NCBI RefSeq assembly: GCF_040066175.1
Contig: NZ_JBEAAM010000017.1
Location: 1-64,000 of the forward strand
Direction of reading: 5' to 3'
Length of the DNA: 64,000 bases
Origin: Solimonas sp040066175
GTDB taxonomy: Bacteria; Pseudomonadota; Gammaproteobacteria; Nevskiales; Nevskiaceae
Positions 34,271 through 43,698 of this stretch are shown here, in pieces. The notes under the pieces are model-generated. The model was given only the letters and a program-made list of their open reading frames with translations, was not told the origin of the DNA and ran no database searches. How positions within the stretch are numbered: position 1 is the first letter of the stretch; each line of letters opens with the position of its first letter. The position numbers and the translations under genes were made by a program.

Positions 34271-35544
34271 GCGCCGGATTGCGCCTGCGCGATCCGGTCG
34301 CCGACCAGCGCATGGTCGATACGCCGTCGCTGCTGGCCTATCTGCCGTGGATCCTGTCGTATCCAATCACTGGCCATGCACTCGCTGCCTTGATTCTGTT
34401 CACCGCCCTGCTGTGGATCGGCTTGCAGAGCGTCGCCGGCATTGCGTTGCTGGCGATCGCCTCGCCCTGGGTGTTCCAGTACGCGCAGGCGGTGATCGAG
34501 CGCACCGCCGTCGGTCAGGCGACGCCGCCGGTCTTCGGCGGCGACATGCTCTATCTCGGCGGCCTGTCGGCGCTGCGCCCGCTGCTCGGCCTGGGGCTGC
34601 TCGCGGGTGCCTGGCAATGGACGCGCAGCGCGCATCCGGGCGCCGAAGCTGCGGTACTGGTCGTCGGCGCGCTGCTGTATCCGGCGCACCTGCTGCTGCT
34701 GGCGACCGACGAGCGCCTGTCTCCGGCGTTCAATCCGCTGGCGCTGCTGCACGTCATCGCCGGCGTCGGGCTGAGTTATCCGGCCGTGTGCCTGCTGCTC
34801 GCCGCTGCGGCCTGGGCGGCGTGGTCGGTGGCCAGCCAGGCCGGGCTCGCGCTCGCGCTGTTCGTGCTGATCTACGCCTGGCTGATGACCTGCCATCTGC
34901 TCGGCTTCGTCGTCTTCCATCGTGCCGAGCAGCTGGGGCTGAGCGCGCCGGATCGCACGACCACGGACGAGAAGCGCGCGCAGGCGGAGTTCCAGGCGCG
35001 GCTCGACGGCGTGCTGGCGCGCGTCGATGCGGCGCTGTCGCGCCGCGACCTGCAGGCCGCGGCCGACACGCTGTATGCGGAGCCGGGCGATGCGCGCCGG
35101 CGCCGCGCCTTCCACGTCGAGCTGTTCGAGCAGCTGGAACGCCGCCGCCAGCCGCCGCTGCTGCATGTGCAGGGTGCGCGCCTGATCGCACTGCTGCTCG
35201 CCGAACACCGTGTCGCGCAGGCGCTGGAGGTTGCCGGCTCGTGCGTGGATGCGCGTGCCGATTTCGCGCCGGAGAGACCCGAGCACGCGATGGCGCTGCT
35301 CGAAGAAGCCCTGCGCACGCGCCAGGACGGGCTGTTCGACCGGCTGCTGGCCGCGGCGATCGCGCAGTGGCCGGATGGACCGCAGGCCGTGACCCTGCGC
35401 TTTCTCGCTGCGCGGGCCAGCTGCGAACTCAAGCACGACGACGCGCATGCGCGTGAACTGCTCAAGCCCCTGCTGAACGAGACCGGCCATCCGCAGCATC
35501 GCCAGATCGTCGCGCTGGCACGCGCGCTGGCGGTGCGCGACTGA
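34267..35544 (+). CDS. Membrane protein with C-terminal helical-repeat domain
   Basis: A 425-residue protein I do not recognise. Residues 20-215 contain about five hydrophobic segments (for example ALAALILFTALLWIG and GLALALFVLIYAWLMTCHLL). From about 225 to the end the protein is soluble and helical, with TPR-like pairs (AEFQARLDGVLARVDAALS, LRFLAARASCELKHDDAHAR). It could be a scaffold with a cytosolic repeat domain. Its ATG overlaps the stop of the MOSC gene, so translation is coupled. A functional link with the MOSC enzyme is possible but unproven. It is convergent with the lipase-like gene, with eight bases between stops. Confidence 0.6.
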   Translation: MSAGLRLRDPVADQRMVDTPSLLAYLPWILSYPITGHALAALILFTALLWIGLQSVAGIALLAIASPWVFQYAQAVIERTAVGQATPPVFGGDMLYLGGLSALRPLLGLGLLAGAWQWTRSAHPGAEAAVLVVGALLYPAHLLLLATDERLSPAFNPLALLHVIAGVGLSYPAVCLLLAAAAWAAWSVASQAGLALALFVLIYAWLMTCHLLGFVVFHRAEQLGLSAPDRTTTDEKRAQAEFQARLDGVLARVDAALSRRDLQAAADTLYAEPGDARRRRAFHVELFEQLERRRQPPLLHVQGARLIALLLAEHRVAQALEVAGSCVDARADFAPERPEHAMALLEEALRTRQDGLFDRLLAAAIAQWPDGPQAVTLRFLAARASCELKHDDAHARELLKPLLNETGHPQHRQIVALARALAVRD

Positions 35545-35552
35545 AGCAATGC

Positions 35553-36758
35553 TCAGGGCGCCGGCAGCGGTCCGGTGCCGCGCATCACGGTCGTCTCGCC
35601 TTCGATCCGTACCTCGCTGTCCCACAGATACGACAGGTGCGGATGCGCACTGCGCAGCACGTCGAGCGCCGTCGCGTCGCCGCGCAGGTGATAGTCCATC
35701 CATGCCAGCGAGTAGCGGCCGGCGATGTCGTGGCCCCAGGTCGCGGTCGGCAGCAGTGGGTAGTTCACGTGCTGCGCGTGCGACGACGCCTCGGCGACGA
35801 TGAAGGCGCGATCTTCGGTGAGCTTGTCGTAGACCGCGCGGACCACGGCCGGGTTGACGAACGGGATCGGAGCGATCGGGCCGTCGTGATCGCCGGTCTG
35901 GATCATCACCGGGATCGGATTGGCATCGAAGGGCGCGGAGTCCTCGCTGATCGGTGCCGCAGCGACGGCGGCGCGCAGGCGCGGCTCGACCGCCTGCAGC
36001 GCCATCGTCGTGATCGCACCCATGCTGTGACCGATGACGCCGACGCGTGTCGCGTCGAGCACACTGCGCACCGGCGACTGCGCGAACAGCCAGGTCAGCG
36101 CGTCCTGCGCCTCCTCGACGTTGTTGCCCGGATCACCCTGGGCTTCGTCGTCGGAGTGCCCCTGTCCGCTGAAGTCGAAGGCGAACACGAGATAGCCGGC
36201 GTCCGCAAAGACCTGGTGCCACCAGCGGTACATCGCCACGTTGGTGTTGAGACCTTCGAGCGCGAGAATCACCGGGAACGGACCGGCGCCCGGCGGCACC
36301 GTCCCCTTGTTCGGCAGCACGATCTCGCCGTACAGGCGCGTGCCGTAGCGGTCGTGGAACGCCACCGGCACGAGTGCGACCTTGTCGTTGAAGTCTGGAT
36401 GGCCGTACCAATGATAGGCGTGCTCGATGCGCGAGCCGTCCTGTTGCTGCGCCAGCGTGGCGCGCACCTGGAACGCGGCCAGTTGCGGGTCGCCGAGGTC
36501 GCGCACGGTTACACCGAAGGCGATCGGGTCGAACAGCGCGGCCACCACGGCGGTCGGCAGCAGCGCGGCGAGCGCGTCGAGATTGCCGATCAGCGCTTCG
36601 ACTTCGGCTGGCGCCGGCGGCGGGTTCTCGCCCGGCTGCGAAGCCGGCCATTGCTCGAGGGTGACAGTGCCGGAGGTGGGGGGAGAATCGCCGCTCCCGC
36701 AGCCGGTCAGCAGTGAGGCCAGCATCAGCAATGCGGACGGCGCGACACGCCAGTGCAT
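35553..36758 (-). CDS. Alpha/beta-hydrolase lipoprotein (esterase/lipase-like)
   Basis: A 401-residue lipoprotein. ATG 36758 gives a signal peptide with lipobox LLTGC (Cys20). A roughly 100-residue N-terminal part precedes the hydrolase fold. The nucleophile Ser245 sits in GHSMG, the Asp in the TGDHDGPI loop (290 or 292), and the His near ASSHAQHVNYP. It resembles dienelactone-hydrolase- or chlorophyllase-like enzymes acting on esters at the cell surface. The phrase HWYGHPDFNDKVALVPVAFH is unlike most lipases and may form a lid. An 81-residue protein gene lies seven bases upstream on the same strand, so the two share a transcript. Confidence 0.75.
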   Translation of the reverse strand: MHWRVAPSALLMLASLLTGCGSGDSPPTSGTVTLEQWPASQPGENPPPAPAEVEALIGNLDALAALLPTAVVAALFDPIAFGVTVRDLGDPQLAAFQVRATLAQQQDGSRIEHAYHWYGHPDFNDKVALVPVAFHDRYGTRLYGEIVLPNKGTVPPGAGPFPVILALEGLNTNVAMYRWWHQVFADAGYLVFAFDFSGQGHSDDEAQGDPGNNVEEAQDALTWLFAQSPVRSVLDATRVGVIGHSMGAITTMALQAVEPRLRAAVAAAPISEDSAPFDANPIPVMIQTGDHDGPIAPIPFVNPAVVRAVYDKLTEDRAFIVAEASSHAQHVNYPLLPTATWGHDIAGRYSLAWMDYHLRGDATALDVLRSAHPHLSYLWDSEVRIEGETTVMRGTGPLPAP

Positions 36759-36765
36759 GGCGAAC

Positions 36766-37011
36766 TCAGGTACCGATCTGCGACGCCAGGCCATTGAGCA
36801 CTTCCGTATAGGCCTCGATCGCGGTGCGTGCGAAATCCGGCTTGTTGGAGGCCACGTTCTTCAGCACCTCGACGGTCTTGGCGTCGTAGTGGCGGAACAG
36901 TTCTTCGAGGCGCGCCGGTTCCGGCGACAGCCGGATCAGCGCGGCGACGGCGACGCGGATCGCCGCGCCTTCGCCGACCAGTTCGGCGATGGTTTCGTGC
37001 AGGTCGTTCAT
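36766..37011 (-). CDS. Small helical protein of unknown function
   Basis: An 81-residue, probably all-helical cytosolic protein (MNDLHETIAELVGEG at the start, EVLNGLASQIGT at the end). No motif is recognised and no signal peptide is present. ATG 37011 is the first sensible start; an upstream extension would be low-complexity. It precedes the lipase-like lipoprotein by seven bases and is divergent from ppnN, with 161 bases between starts. Being cytosolic it cannot touch the exported hydrolase, so co-transcription may be incidental. Confidence 0.6.
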   Translation of the reverse strand: MNDLHETIAELVGEGAAIRVAVAALIRLSPEPARLEELFRHYDAKTVEVLKNVASNKPDFARTAIEAYTEVLNGLASQIGT

Positions 37012-37172
37012 GGTGCGGCTCGGCTGGCGTGGGGTGTCCGAGGCTAGCGGCACGCGCCGCGACGAGGCAAGCGGCGCGACGGCCGCTGCCGAAGGTCCGC
37101 CAGCCCCGCGATGTAGACTCGAAAGCGCGACGCCCGCCGGTCCGCCCCGCGTCGCCGTCACTGCGGAGGCTC

Positions 37173-38543
37173 ATGAACGACAATCTGGTCGATGCCGTCA
37201 TCTCGCCCAAGGGCAGCCTCTCGGTGCTGTCGCGCGCCGAGGTCGGCAAGCTGCTCGATGCCAGCCAGGGCGGCCTGCACCGCCTGCTGCGCAGCTGTGC
37301 GCTCGCCGTGCTCAACAGCGGAGCCGCGATGGACGACGGCCGCGAGCTGTTGGAGCGTTATCCGGACTTCGACATCCGCATCGTGCAGGAGGAACGCGGC
37401 ATCAAGCTCGAACTCAAACGCGCGCCGGCCGACGCGTTCGTCGATGGCCGCATGATCCAGGGTATGCGCGAACACCTGTTCGCGGTGCTGCGCGACATCC
37501 TCTACGTGTCCGAGCAGATCGTCGGCAATCCGTCCTTCGACCTGTCCACGTCGGAGGGCGTCACCGATGCCGTGTTCCACATCCTGCGCAACGCCGGCGT
37601 GCTGCGCACGACGATGCACCCGCATCTGGTGGTGTGCTGGGGCGGGCACTCGATCTCGCGCGAGGAGTACGACTACAGCAAGGTCGTCGGTTACCAGCTC
37701 GGGCTGCGCGGCATGGACATCGGCACCGGCTGCGGGCCGGGGGCGATGAAGGGCCCGATGAAGGGTGCGACCATCGGCCACGCCAAGCAGCGCATCACCG
37801 GCGGCCAGTACCTGGGCATCACCGAGCCCGGCATCATCGCCGCGGAAGCGCCGAACCCGATCGTCAACCAGCTGGTGATCCTGCCGGACATCGAGAAGCG
37901 CCTCGAAGCCTTCGTGCGCGTCGCGCACGGTATCGTCGTGTTGCCCGGCGGCGTCGGCACCGCCGAGGAGATCCTCTACCTGCTCGGCATCCTGTTGCAC
38001 CCGGACAATGCCGGGATGCCGTTCCCGCTGATCTTCACTGGACCGGCGTCGGCAAAGGATTACTTCGCGCAGATCGACGACTTCATCGGCGTGACGCTGG
38101 GCGCGCCGGCGCGGCGGCTGTACCGGCTGATCATCGACGATCCGGCGCAAGTCGCGCGCGAGATGCAGACCGGCATCGAGCGCGTGCGCCAGTTCCGCCG
38201 CGAACGCGACGATGCCTACTACTTCAACTGGCTGCTGCACATCGATCGCGAATTCCAGCGGCCGTTCGTGCCCTCGCACGAGAACATGGCCGCGCTCGAC
38301 CTGCACCGCGACCAGCCGCCGCACCGCCTCGCCGCGCAACTGCGCCGCGCGTTCTCCGGCGTCGTGGCCGGCAACGTCAAGGACGAGGGCATCCGCGCGG
38401 TCGAGGCGCGTGGGCCGTTCCAGCTGCACGGGGATGCGGGCATCCTCGAACCCATGGACCGGCTGCTCGCCGCCTTCGTCGCGCAGAACCGCATGAAGCT
38501 GCCGGGCAAGACTTACGAGCCGTGCTACCGGATCGTGCGTTGA
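37173..38543 (+). CDS. ppnN: Pyrimidine/purine-5-prime-nucleotide nucleosidase PpnN
   Basis: A 456-residue homologue of E. coli PpnN (YgdH, 454 residues), which cleaves nucleoside monophosphates into base and ribose-5-phosphate and is activated by (p)ppGpp. The LOG-type core is clear: GTGCGPGAMKGPMKGA at residues 184-199 and PGGVGTAEE at 258-266 hold the ribose-phosphate and the catalytic Glu. N- and C-terminal PpnN-specific domains are both present, so alarmone regulation is likely to be kept. ATG 37173 follows GGAGG at 37165-37169. The stop overlaps a possible TTG start of the next gene, and the DUF305 gene is probably co-transcribed. Confidence 0.94.
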   Translation: MNDNLVDAVISPKGSLSVLSRAEVGKLLDASQGGLHRLLRSCALAVLNSGAAMDDGRELLERYPDFDIRIVQEERGIKLELKRAPADAFVDGRMIQGMREHLFAVLRDILYVSEQIVGNPSFDLSTSEGVTDAVFHILRNAGVLRTTMHPHLVVCWGGHSISREEYDYSKVVGYQLGLRGMDIGTGCGPGAMKGPMKGATIGHAKQRITGGQYLGITEPGIIAAEAPNPIVNQLVILPDIEKRLEAFVRVAHGIVVLPGGVGTAEEILYLLGILLHPDNAGMPFPLIFTGPASAKDYFAQIDDFIGVTLGAPARRLYRLIIDDPAQVAREMQTGIERVRQFRRERDDAYYFNWLLHIDREFQRPFVPSHENMAALDLHRDQPPHRLAAQLRRAFSGVVAGNVKDEGIRAVEARGPFQLHGDAGILEPMDRLLAAFVAQNRMKLPGKTYEPCYRIVR

Positions 38544-38545
38544 GC

Positions 38546-39244
38546 GTGCCGGCGCAGCCGCGTTCGGGCGGTGTCCGGCGCATCTCGGTGCGCGTGCTGC
38601 CGTGGGCGCTGCTGATCCTGGGAATCGCAGCGTCGAGCGCGATCGCCTATCGGCAGTACCACGCCGCACGGCAGGCCCGGGCCGCGCTTGCCGTCCTCGA
38701 GCCCGGCCCGATCGACGTCGGATTCGCCCAGTCGATGAGCGCGCATCACCAGCAGGCGATCGCGATGGCGCAGCTGATGCTCGACGGCCGGCCGACACCG
38801 CTGGCCGGACTGGCGCGGACGATCGCCCATGCGCAGCTGACCGAGATCGGCGAGATGCGCGGCTGGCTGCGGCTGTGGCGACAGCCCGCCGCACCGCCGG
38901 CGCGCGGAATGGACTGGATGCTGCTGGGCGCCGCGCCGCCCGATGCCGCATTGCTGCAGTACCTGCTCGACTGCCGCAACGCGCCGGCCGGCATGACCGG
39001 CATGGCCAGCGCGGAGGAACTGTCCCGGCTGCGGGCGCTCGACGGACGCGAGCGGGACGAGCTGTTTCTGCGGTTGATGCTGGCGCATCACCGCGGCGGC
39101 CTGCCGATGGCGCAGTTCGCGGCGGCGAACGCGCGTCTGCCCGCCGTGCGCACGCTGGCCGCGCAGATGGTGATCGACCAGTCCGAGGAGGTGCGGCGCA
39201 TGCTGCTGACGCTGCAGGCCATGGGGGTGCGGTCTGCCGACTGA
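38546..39244 (+). CDS. DUF305 membrane-anchored protein
   Basis: A 232-residue protein with an N-terminal membrane helix (about residues 16-36, VLPWALLILGIAASSAIAY) and a periplasmic DUF305 domain. The family shows two His-rich ferritin-like motifs, here SMSAHHQQAIAMAQLM and LMLAHHRGGLPMAQF. DUF305 proteins often occur with metal, especially copper, homeostasis genes, but none lie near here and the function is unsettled. The start is GTG 38546 or TTG 38540; the latter overlaps the ppnN stop (TTGA). No strong ribosome-binding site is seen, so translation is likely coupled to ppnN. Confidence 0.8.
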   Translation: MPAQPRSGGVRRISVRVLPWALLILGIAASSAIAYRQYHAARQARAALAVLEPGPIDVGFAQSMSAHHQQAIAMAQLMLDGRPTPLAGLARTIAHAQLTEIGEMRGWLRLWRQPAAPPARGMDWMLLGAAPPDAALLQYLLDCRNAPAGMTGMASAEELSRLRALDGRERDELFLRLMLAHHRGGLPMAQFAAANARLPAVRTLAAQMVIDQSEEVRRMLLTLQAMGVRSAD

Positions 39245-39341
39245 CCGGCCCCGGGACCCGACCGGCGGTCCCTGCAGCCAATCCGGCGACTGCGGCCGGC
39301 CGCTACACTGATCTGCGAGCAAGGTGCCGAGGAGTCCCGCT

Positions 39342-40748
39342 GTGAGAATCGCTGTCGCGCCGGTCGCGTGCATTGCGGCCATGGTGATGTTGTCGGCTTG
39401 CGGCGGTTCGGGCGGCGGCTCGGCCCCGATCGTCGAAGGCCCCACGCCCAAGGCGGCCTGCGGCCCCGGCTCGCGGCCGGAAACCGGACTGCAGGGGCGC
39501 GTGAGTCGCGCCGACCACGACAGCGGGCGGGCGGCCGAGGGCTACACCTGCAATACCGAGCTGGTCGGCCGCTACACGGTGCCGAACGCCGTCGGCACCG
39601 TCGGCGGCTTCAAGGTCGAGCGCTACACCGACAAGGCCGGGCACGACTGCGCCTACTACGACACGACGCTGCTGTATCCGACCAACGCGCTCGACGCGCA
39701 GTCCGGTGTCAACGTGCTCGACATGAGCGATCCGACGCAGCCGGTGCTGGCCACGCGGCTGGTGACGCCGGCGATGCAGTCGCCGCACGAGTCCCTGGTC
39801 GTGTCGAGGGAGACCGGCGTGCTCGCCGCCGTCACCGGCAATCCGGCGTTCTACCCGGGCCTGGTCGATGTCTATGACCTGGAGCCGGACTGCCGCCAGC
39901 CGAAGCTGCGCTCGACGCTCGGCCTGGGCGTCGTCGGCCACGAGAGCGGCATGGCGCCGGACGGCAGGACCTTCTACTCCTCGTCGCCGGGCGGCGGCCC
40001 GCTGACCGCGGTGGACATCTCGACGCCACTGCTGGCGCTGCCGGTCGGCATCTACGACTACCGCTCGCACGGCCTGTCGATCAGCAACGACGGCACCCGC
40101 GCCTACCTCGCCGCCGGCGACGGCGCCGGCGTGCTGATCCTCGACGTGTCCGAGATCCAGGCACGCAAGTCCAATCCACAGGTGCGCGAAGTGTCGCGGA
40201 TTTCGTGGGACAACATGACGATTCCGCAGAACGCGATCCCGTTCACGCGCGACGGCAAGCCCTATCTGCTCGAAATCGACGAGTACTCGTCCAACGGCAA
40301 CGGCAGTGTCGCCGCGCACGGCTCCGTGGTCGGCGCCGGCCGCATCATCGACATCAGCGACGAGACGCGGCCGGTGGTCGTCTCCAACCTGCGCCTGGAA
40401 GTGCACGAACCGGAGAACCGCGCCGAGATCGCCGACGATCCGGGCGCACAGCTGCCGGTGCAGGGCTATGCCGGCCACTACTGCAACATCCCGACGCGCG
40501 TGGATCCCGACATCGCCGCGTGCAGCATGATCATCTCCGGCCTGCGCATCTTCGACATCCGCGATCCGAGGAATCCGCGCGAAGTCGCTTACTTCAACGC
40601 GCCGGTCAGCCCGCGCGTCACGCCGGTGTTCGAGGCCAGCAACTGGGCGATGTCCAGCCCGTCCTTCGTGCCGGAACGCAAGGAGATCTGGTACTCCGAC
40701 GGCTACAGCGGCCTGTATGTCATCCGTGTGACCAACGGCGCGTGGTGA
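39342..40748 (+). CDS. LVIVD-repeat beta-propeller lipoprotein
   Basis: A 468-residue lipoprotein. GTG 39342 is preceded by GGAG (39331-39334); the signal peptide ends MLSACGGSGGG with Cys20 as lipobox residue. The mature protein is built from repeats of the LVIVD type (GVNVLDMSDPTQPVLATRL, AGVLILDVSEIQ, GRIIDISDETRPVVV, GLRIFDIRDPRNPREVAYF, GLYVIRVTNG), each about 45-60 residues and forming one propeller blade. Several Cys pairs are probably disulphide-bonded. Such proteins are surface-exposed; their ligand is unknown. It stands alone between the DUF305 gene and a convergent reductase-like gene. Confidence 0.8.
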   Translation: MRIAVAPVACIAAMVMLSACGGSGGGSAPIVEGPTPKAACGPGSRPETGLQGRVSRADHDSGRAAEGYTCNTELVGRYTVPNAVGTVGGFKVERYTDKAGHDCAYYDTTLLYPTNALDAQSGVNVLDMSDPTQPVLATRLVTPAMQSPHESLVVSRETGVLAAVTGNPAFYPGLVDVYDLEPDCRQPKLRSTLGLGVVGHESGMAPDGRTFYSSSPGGGPLTAVDISTPLLALPVGIYDYRSHGLSISNDGTRAYLAAGDGAGVLILDVSEIQARKSNPQVREVSRISWDNMTIPQNAIPFTRDGKPYLLEIDEYSSNGNGSVAAHGSVVGAGRIIDISDETRPVVVSNLRLEVHEPENRAEIADDPGAQLPVQGYAGHYCNIPTRVDPDIAACSMIISGLRIFDIRDPRNPREVAYFNAPVSPRVTPVFEASNWAMSSPSFVPERKEIWYSDGYSGLYVIRVTNGAW

Positions 40749-40758
40749 GTCCGCCGCG

Positions 40759-41994
40759 TCACGCGACCCGCTCGAACCTCAGCCCGGCGTGGGCGGTCAG
40801 CCGCTCGACCAGCGCGCCATCCATGCACACCGACGGCGTCCAGAAGCCGCCTTCGGCGCGCGTGCGATCACCGTCCTGCGCCAGGCACAGCGCGGCTTCG
40901 CCGAGCATCTTCGACGTCGAGCCGTAACCCGGATCGCGGTCGCCGGTGACCTGGGTCTGCAACGTCTTGCCGCTGGCGGTGCGGCCGAACAGGCGGATGT
41001 CGAAGAAGCCCTTCTCCTGCGCTTCGGGACTCGGGCCTTCGCCGGGCTTGGGCAGCACGTAGCGTTCGAGCAGCGTGCGCGTCGGGCCGATCGCGGCGAG
41101 CGCCATGAATCCGCCCATGCCGGCCGCCATGCCGGCGGCGATCAGCGCGCCCTTGCCGGAGCCGCCGACCATCGTCGCCTCGTCGTAGAGGAAATCCTTG
41201 CCCCAGGCGTGGTTCTGCAGCGCGTTGCTGCGATGCACGACCTTGGTGTTGATGCCGGCCATCACGAAGGGTGCGAGCCACGACTGCGCATCCTCGTCAT
41301 AGACCGGGCGGGTGACGTTGGGCTGGCGCACGCCGCTGCGCGCATCGGCGGGGCAGACCGCGTAGGGGTTCTGCAGCAGCTTGCGCAGCGCCGGGTCGTG
41401 GGCGATCTCCTTGACGACGTTGAGCAGGCTGGCCACCGTGCCGCCGCTGAAGCCGCCGCGGATCTTCCTGACGCGCAGCTTGACCTGCACGCAGGGCTCG
41501 CCGAAGTCCTTGAGCGCCTGCTGCTGCGTGAACCAGACGCCGAGGTCGGACGGAATCGAGTCGAAACCGCAGTTGTGGACGATGCGCGCACCGCTCGCCC
41601 GCGCCCGCGCCTCGTGGGCGTCGATCATGCGCTGCATCCACTGCGGCTCGCCGGTGAGATCGCAATAGTCGGTGCCCTGCTCGGCGCAGGCAGCGACCAG
41701 ATCCGAGCCGTACAGCGCATACGGTCCGACGGTGCTGGCGACGACACGCGTGCGTGCGGCCATCTGGGTCAGCGCTGCTTGGTCGCCGGCATCGGCGACG
41801 ATCAGCGGCAGCTGGCCGAGATTGAATTCGCGCGCGACTGCTTCGAGCTTGTCGCGGTTGCGGCCGGCCAGCGCCCACTTCAGCGTCCCGTCGTTGCCAT
41901 GCCGCTGCGCGAGATAGCGCGTCAGCAGTTGGCCGACGAAGCTCGCCGCGCCATAGACGACGACATCGAGAGAACGCTCGTTCTTGCGGTTCAT
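40759..41994 (-). CDS. Saccharopine-dehydrogenase-like trans-acting enoyl reductase
   Basis: A 411-residue NAD(P)-binding protein. The N-terminal Rossmann motif VVVYGAASFVGQLLTRYLA and WALAGRNRDKLE mark the saccharopine-dehydrogenase superfamily branch that includes mycobacterial trans-acting enoyl reductase. The motif CGFDSIPSDLGVW (around residue 145) is characteristic. Members reduce lipid intermediates or act as oxidoreductases of unknown substrate. It stands alone, convergent with the LVIVD gene (10 bases between stops) and divergent from the HD-GYP gene. The many acyl-CoA enzymes nearby favour a lipid substrate, but this is an inference. Confidence 0.82.
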   Translation of the reverse strand: MNRKNERSLDVVVYGAASFVGQLLTRYLAQRHGNDGTLKWALAGRNRDKLEAVAREFNLGQLPLIVADAGDQAALTQMAARTRVVASTVGPYALYGSDLVAACAEQGTDYCDLTGEPQWMQRMIDAHEARARASGARIVHNCGFDSIPSDLGVWFTQQQALKDFGEPCVQVKLRVRKIRGGFSGGTVASLLNVVKEIAHDPALRKLLQNPYAVCPADARSGVRQPNVTRPVYDEDAQSWLAPFVMAGINTKVVHRSNALQNHAWGKDFLYDEATMVGGSGKGALIAAGMAAGMGGFMALAAIGPTRTLLERYVLPKPGEGPSPEAQEKGFFDIRLFGRTASGKTLQTQVTGDRDPGYGSTSKMLGEAALCLAQDGDRTRAEGGFWTPSVCMDGALVERLTAHAGLRFERVA

Positions 41995-42152
41995 GGGGAG
42001 ACCCGGTGTGTGGACCGCGGCATCTTACCGTTGCGCACGGCCGGAGATGAGACGGTCCCGCGCGCACGCGCTGCCGGCGCCGAGGATTGCATCTGGCGCG
42101 CAAGGGTCCACAATGGCGTATCGGCTCTCCGCCATGCGCCCGGCGCACGCCC

Positions 42153-43694
42153 GTGAACCTCCGCGACGAACTGGCCCTGATCGAAGATGCGTCGGCAGCG
42201 CGGCCAACGCTTCCGCCGTGGAAGATCCTCATCGCCGACGACGACGAGGACGTACACAAGGTGACGCGGCTGGCGCTGGAGGGCCTGGCCTTCGACGATC
42301 GCCCCCTGGCGTTCCTCGACGCCTACTCCGGCGCGGAGACGGTGCGGCTGCTGGCGCAGCATCCGGACACCGCGATCGCACTGGTGGACGTGGTCATGGA
42401 CACTGAGTCCGATGGCCTGGATGCGATCGAGGCGATCCGCTCGCAGTTGCGCAACCGGTATGTGCGCATCGTGCTGCGCACCGGCCAGCCCGGACAGGCG
42501 CCGGAGCGCGACGTCGTTTCGCGCTACGACATCAACGACTACAAGGAAAAGAGCGAGCTCACGGCGACGCGCCTGTTCACGCTGATCTATACCGGCCTGT
42601 CGCAGTACCGCGACCTGATGGCGCTGGCGTCGGGCCGCGCCGGGCTGCAGACGGTGATCGCCAGCTCGGCCAGCGTGTTCGAGCAGCGCACGCCGGCGGC
42701 ACTGGCGGCGACGGTCCTGCGCGAGTTCGCCAGCCTGCTGTCTCTCGACATCGGACCGCAGACGACCGACAGCGGCGGCATCGCGCTCGGCGGCGATCCG
42801 GACGACGAGTACGAGATTCTCTGCGGTGTCGGCCGTTTCGAGAACGCGGCCGGCGGCCGGCTCGAACAGTTCCTGGGGCCGCACCTGCGCGCAGCGCTGC
42901 AGCACCTCGGGGCGCCGCCCTCGGCCTGGCGCATGGAGCACGACTGGTTCTGCGCCGTGCTGCCCGCGCGCGGCGGTGTGCGCTGGCGCTTCCTGCTCGC
43001 CGGAGCGGGGCTGGTCGCGCCCTCGCACCAGCTGCTCGATCTGTTCTGCGCCAACGTGCGCATCGCGCTGGAGAGCGTGCGGCTCAACCAGGAAGTCGAT
43101 CGCACGCAGAGCGAGCTGGTGTTCATGCTCAGCGAGGCGATCGAGAAGCGCTCGCTGGAGTCCGGCAACCACGTGCGCCGCGTCGCGGCCTATGCGCAGC
43201 TGCTCGCCCGTCTGGCGGGGCTGCCGGAAGAGGAAACCGAAATCCTGCGCCTGGCGTCTCCGCTGCACGATGCCGGCAAGATCGCCATTCCGGATGCGAT
43301 CCTCAACAAGCCCGGCCGGCACACGCCCGAGGAAAGCCAGATCATGAAGGGGCATGCGCAGATCGGCGCCGACATGTTCGGCAAGCAGACGCTGCCGGTG
43401 CTCAAGGCCGCGGCGATCGTCGCCGCGCAGCATCACGAGCGCTGGGACGGTCTCGGTTACCCGAACCGCCTGCGCGGCGAGGACATCCACATCTACGGGC
43501 GCATCACCGCGTTGGCCGACGTCTTCGACGCACTGGGCAGCGACCGCTGCTACAAGAGCGCCTGGCCCTTGGAGCAGGTGCTCGACCTGCTGCGCGCCGA
43601 GCGCGGCCGGCACTTCGATCCGGGCCTGGTGGATGCCTTCTTCGACAACCTGCCGGCGTTCCTGGAGATCCGCACGCGCCTGGCCGATCCCTGA
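42153..43694 (+). CDS. Receiver-DUF3369-HD-GYP cyclic-di-GMP phosphodiesterase
   Basis: A 513-residue response regulator. The receiver domain (about 22-145) has DDDED at 29-33 and phospho-acceptor Asp79 in LVDVVMD. A DUF3369 GAF-like domain (about 165-325) follows, then an HD-GYP domain with His372-Asp373 in LHDAGKIAIPD and HHERWDGLGYP from residue 427, so cyclic-di-GMP hydrolysis is expected. GTG 42153 is taken as start because the sequence before it is low-complexity and lacks a better site. No histidine kinase gene is next to it. With the receiver-EAL protein at 12.7 kb, this is the second orphan cyclic-di-GMP-degrading regulator in the window. It is convergent with the MFS gene. Confidence 0.92.
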   Translation: MNLRDELALIEDASAARPTLPPWKILIADDDEDVHKVTRLALEGLAFDDRPLAFLDAYSGAETVRLLAQHPDTAIALVDVVMDTESDGLDAIEAIRSQLRNRYVRIVLRTGQPGQAPERDVVSRYDINDYKEKSELTATRLFTLIYTGLSQYRDLMALASGRAGLQTVIASSASVFEQRTPAALAATVLREFASLLSLDIGPQTTDSGGIALGGDPDDEYEILCGVGRFENAAGGRLEQFLGPHLRAALQHLGAPPSAWRMEHDWFCAVLPARGGVRWRFLLAGAGLVAPSHQLLDLFCANVRIALESVRLNQEVDRTQSELVFMLSEAIEKRSLESGNHVRRVAAYAQLLARLAGLPEEETEILRLASPLHDAGKIAIPDAILNKPGRHTPEESQIMKGHAQIGADMFGKQTLPVLKAAAIVAAQHHERWDGLGYPNRLRGEDIHIYGRITALADVFDALGSDRCYKSAWPLEQVLDLLRAERGRHFDPGLVDAFFDNLPAFLEIRTRLADP

Positions 43695-43698
43695 AGGA

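Noticed and set aside
42010..42115. Inverted repeat TGTGGACC and GGTCCACA upstream of the HD-GYP gene
   Set aside because: The 8-base arms are about 90 bases apart and could occur by chance; no supporting structure lies between them.
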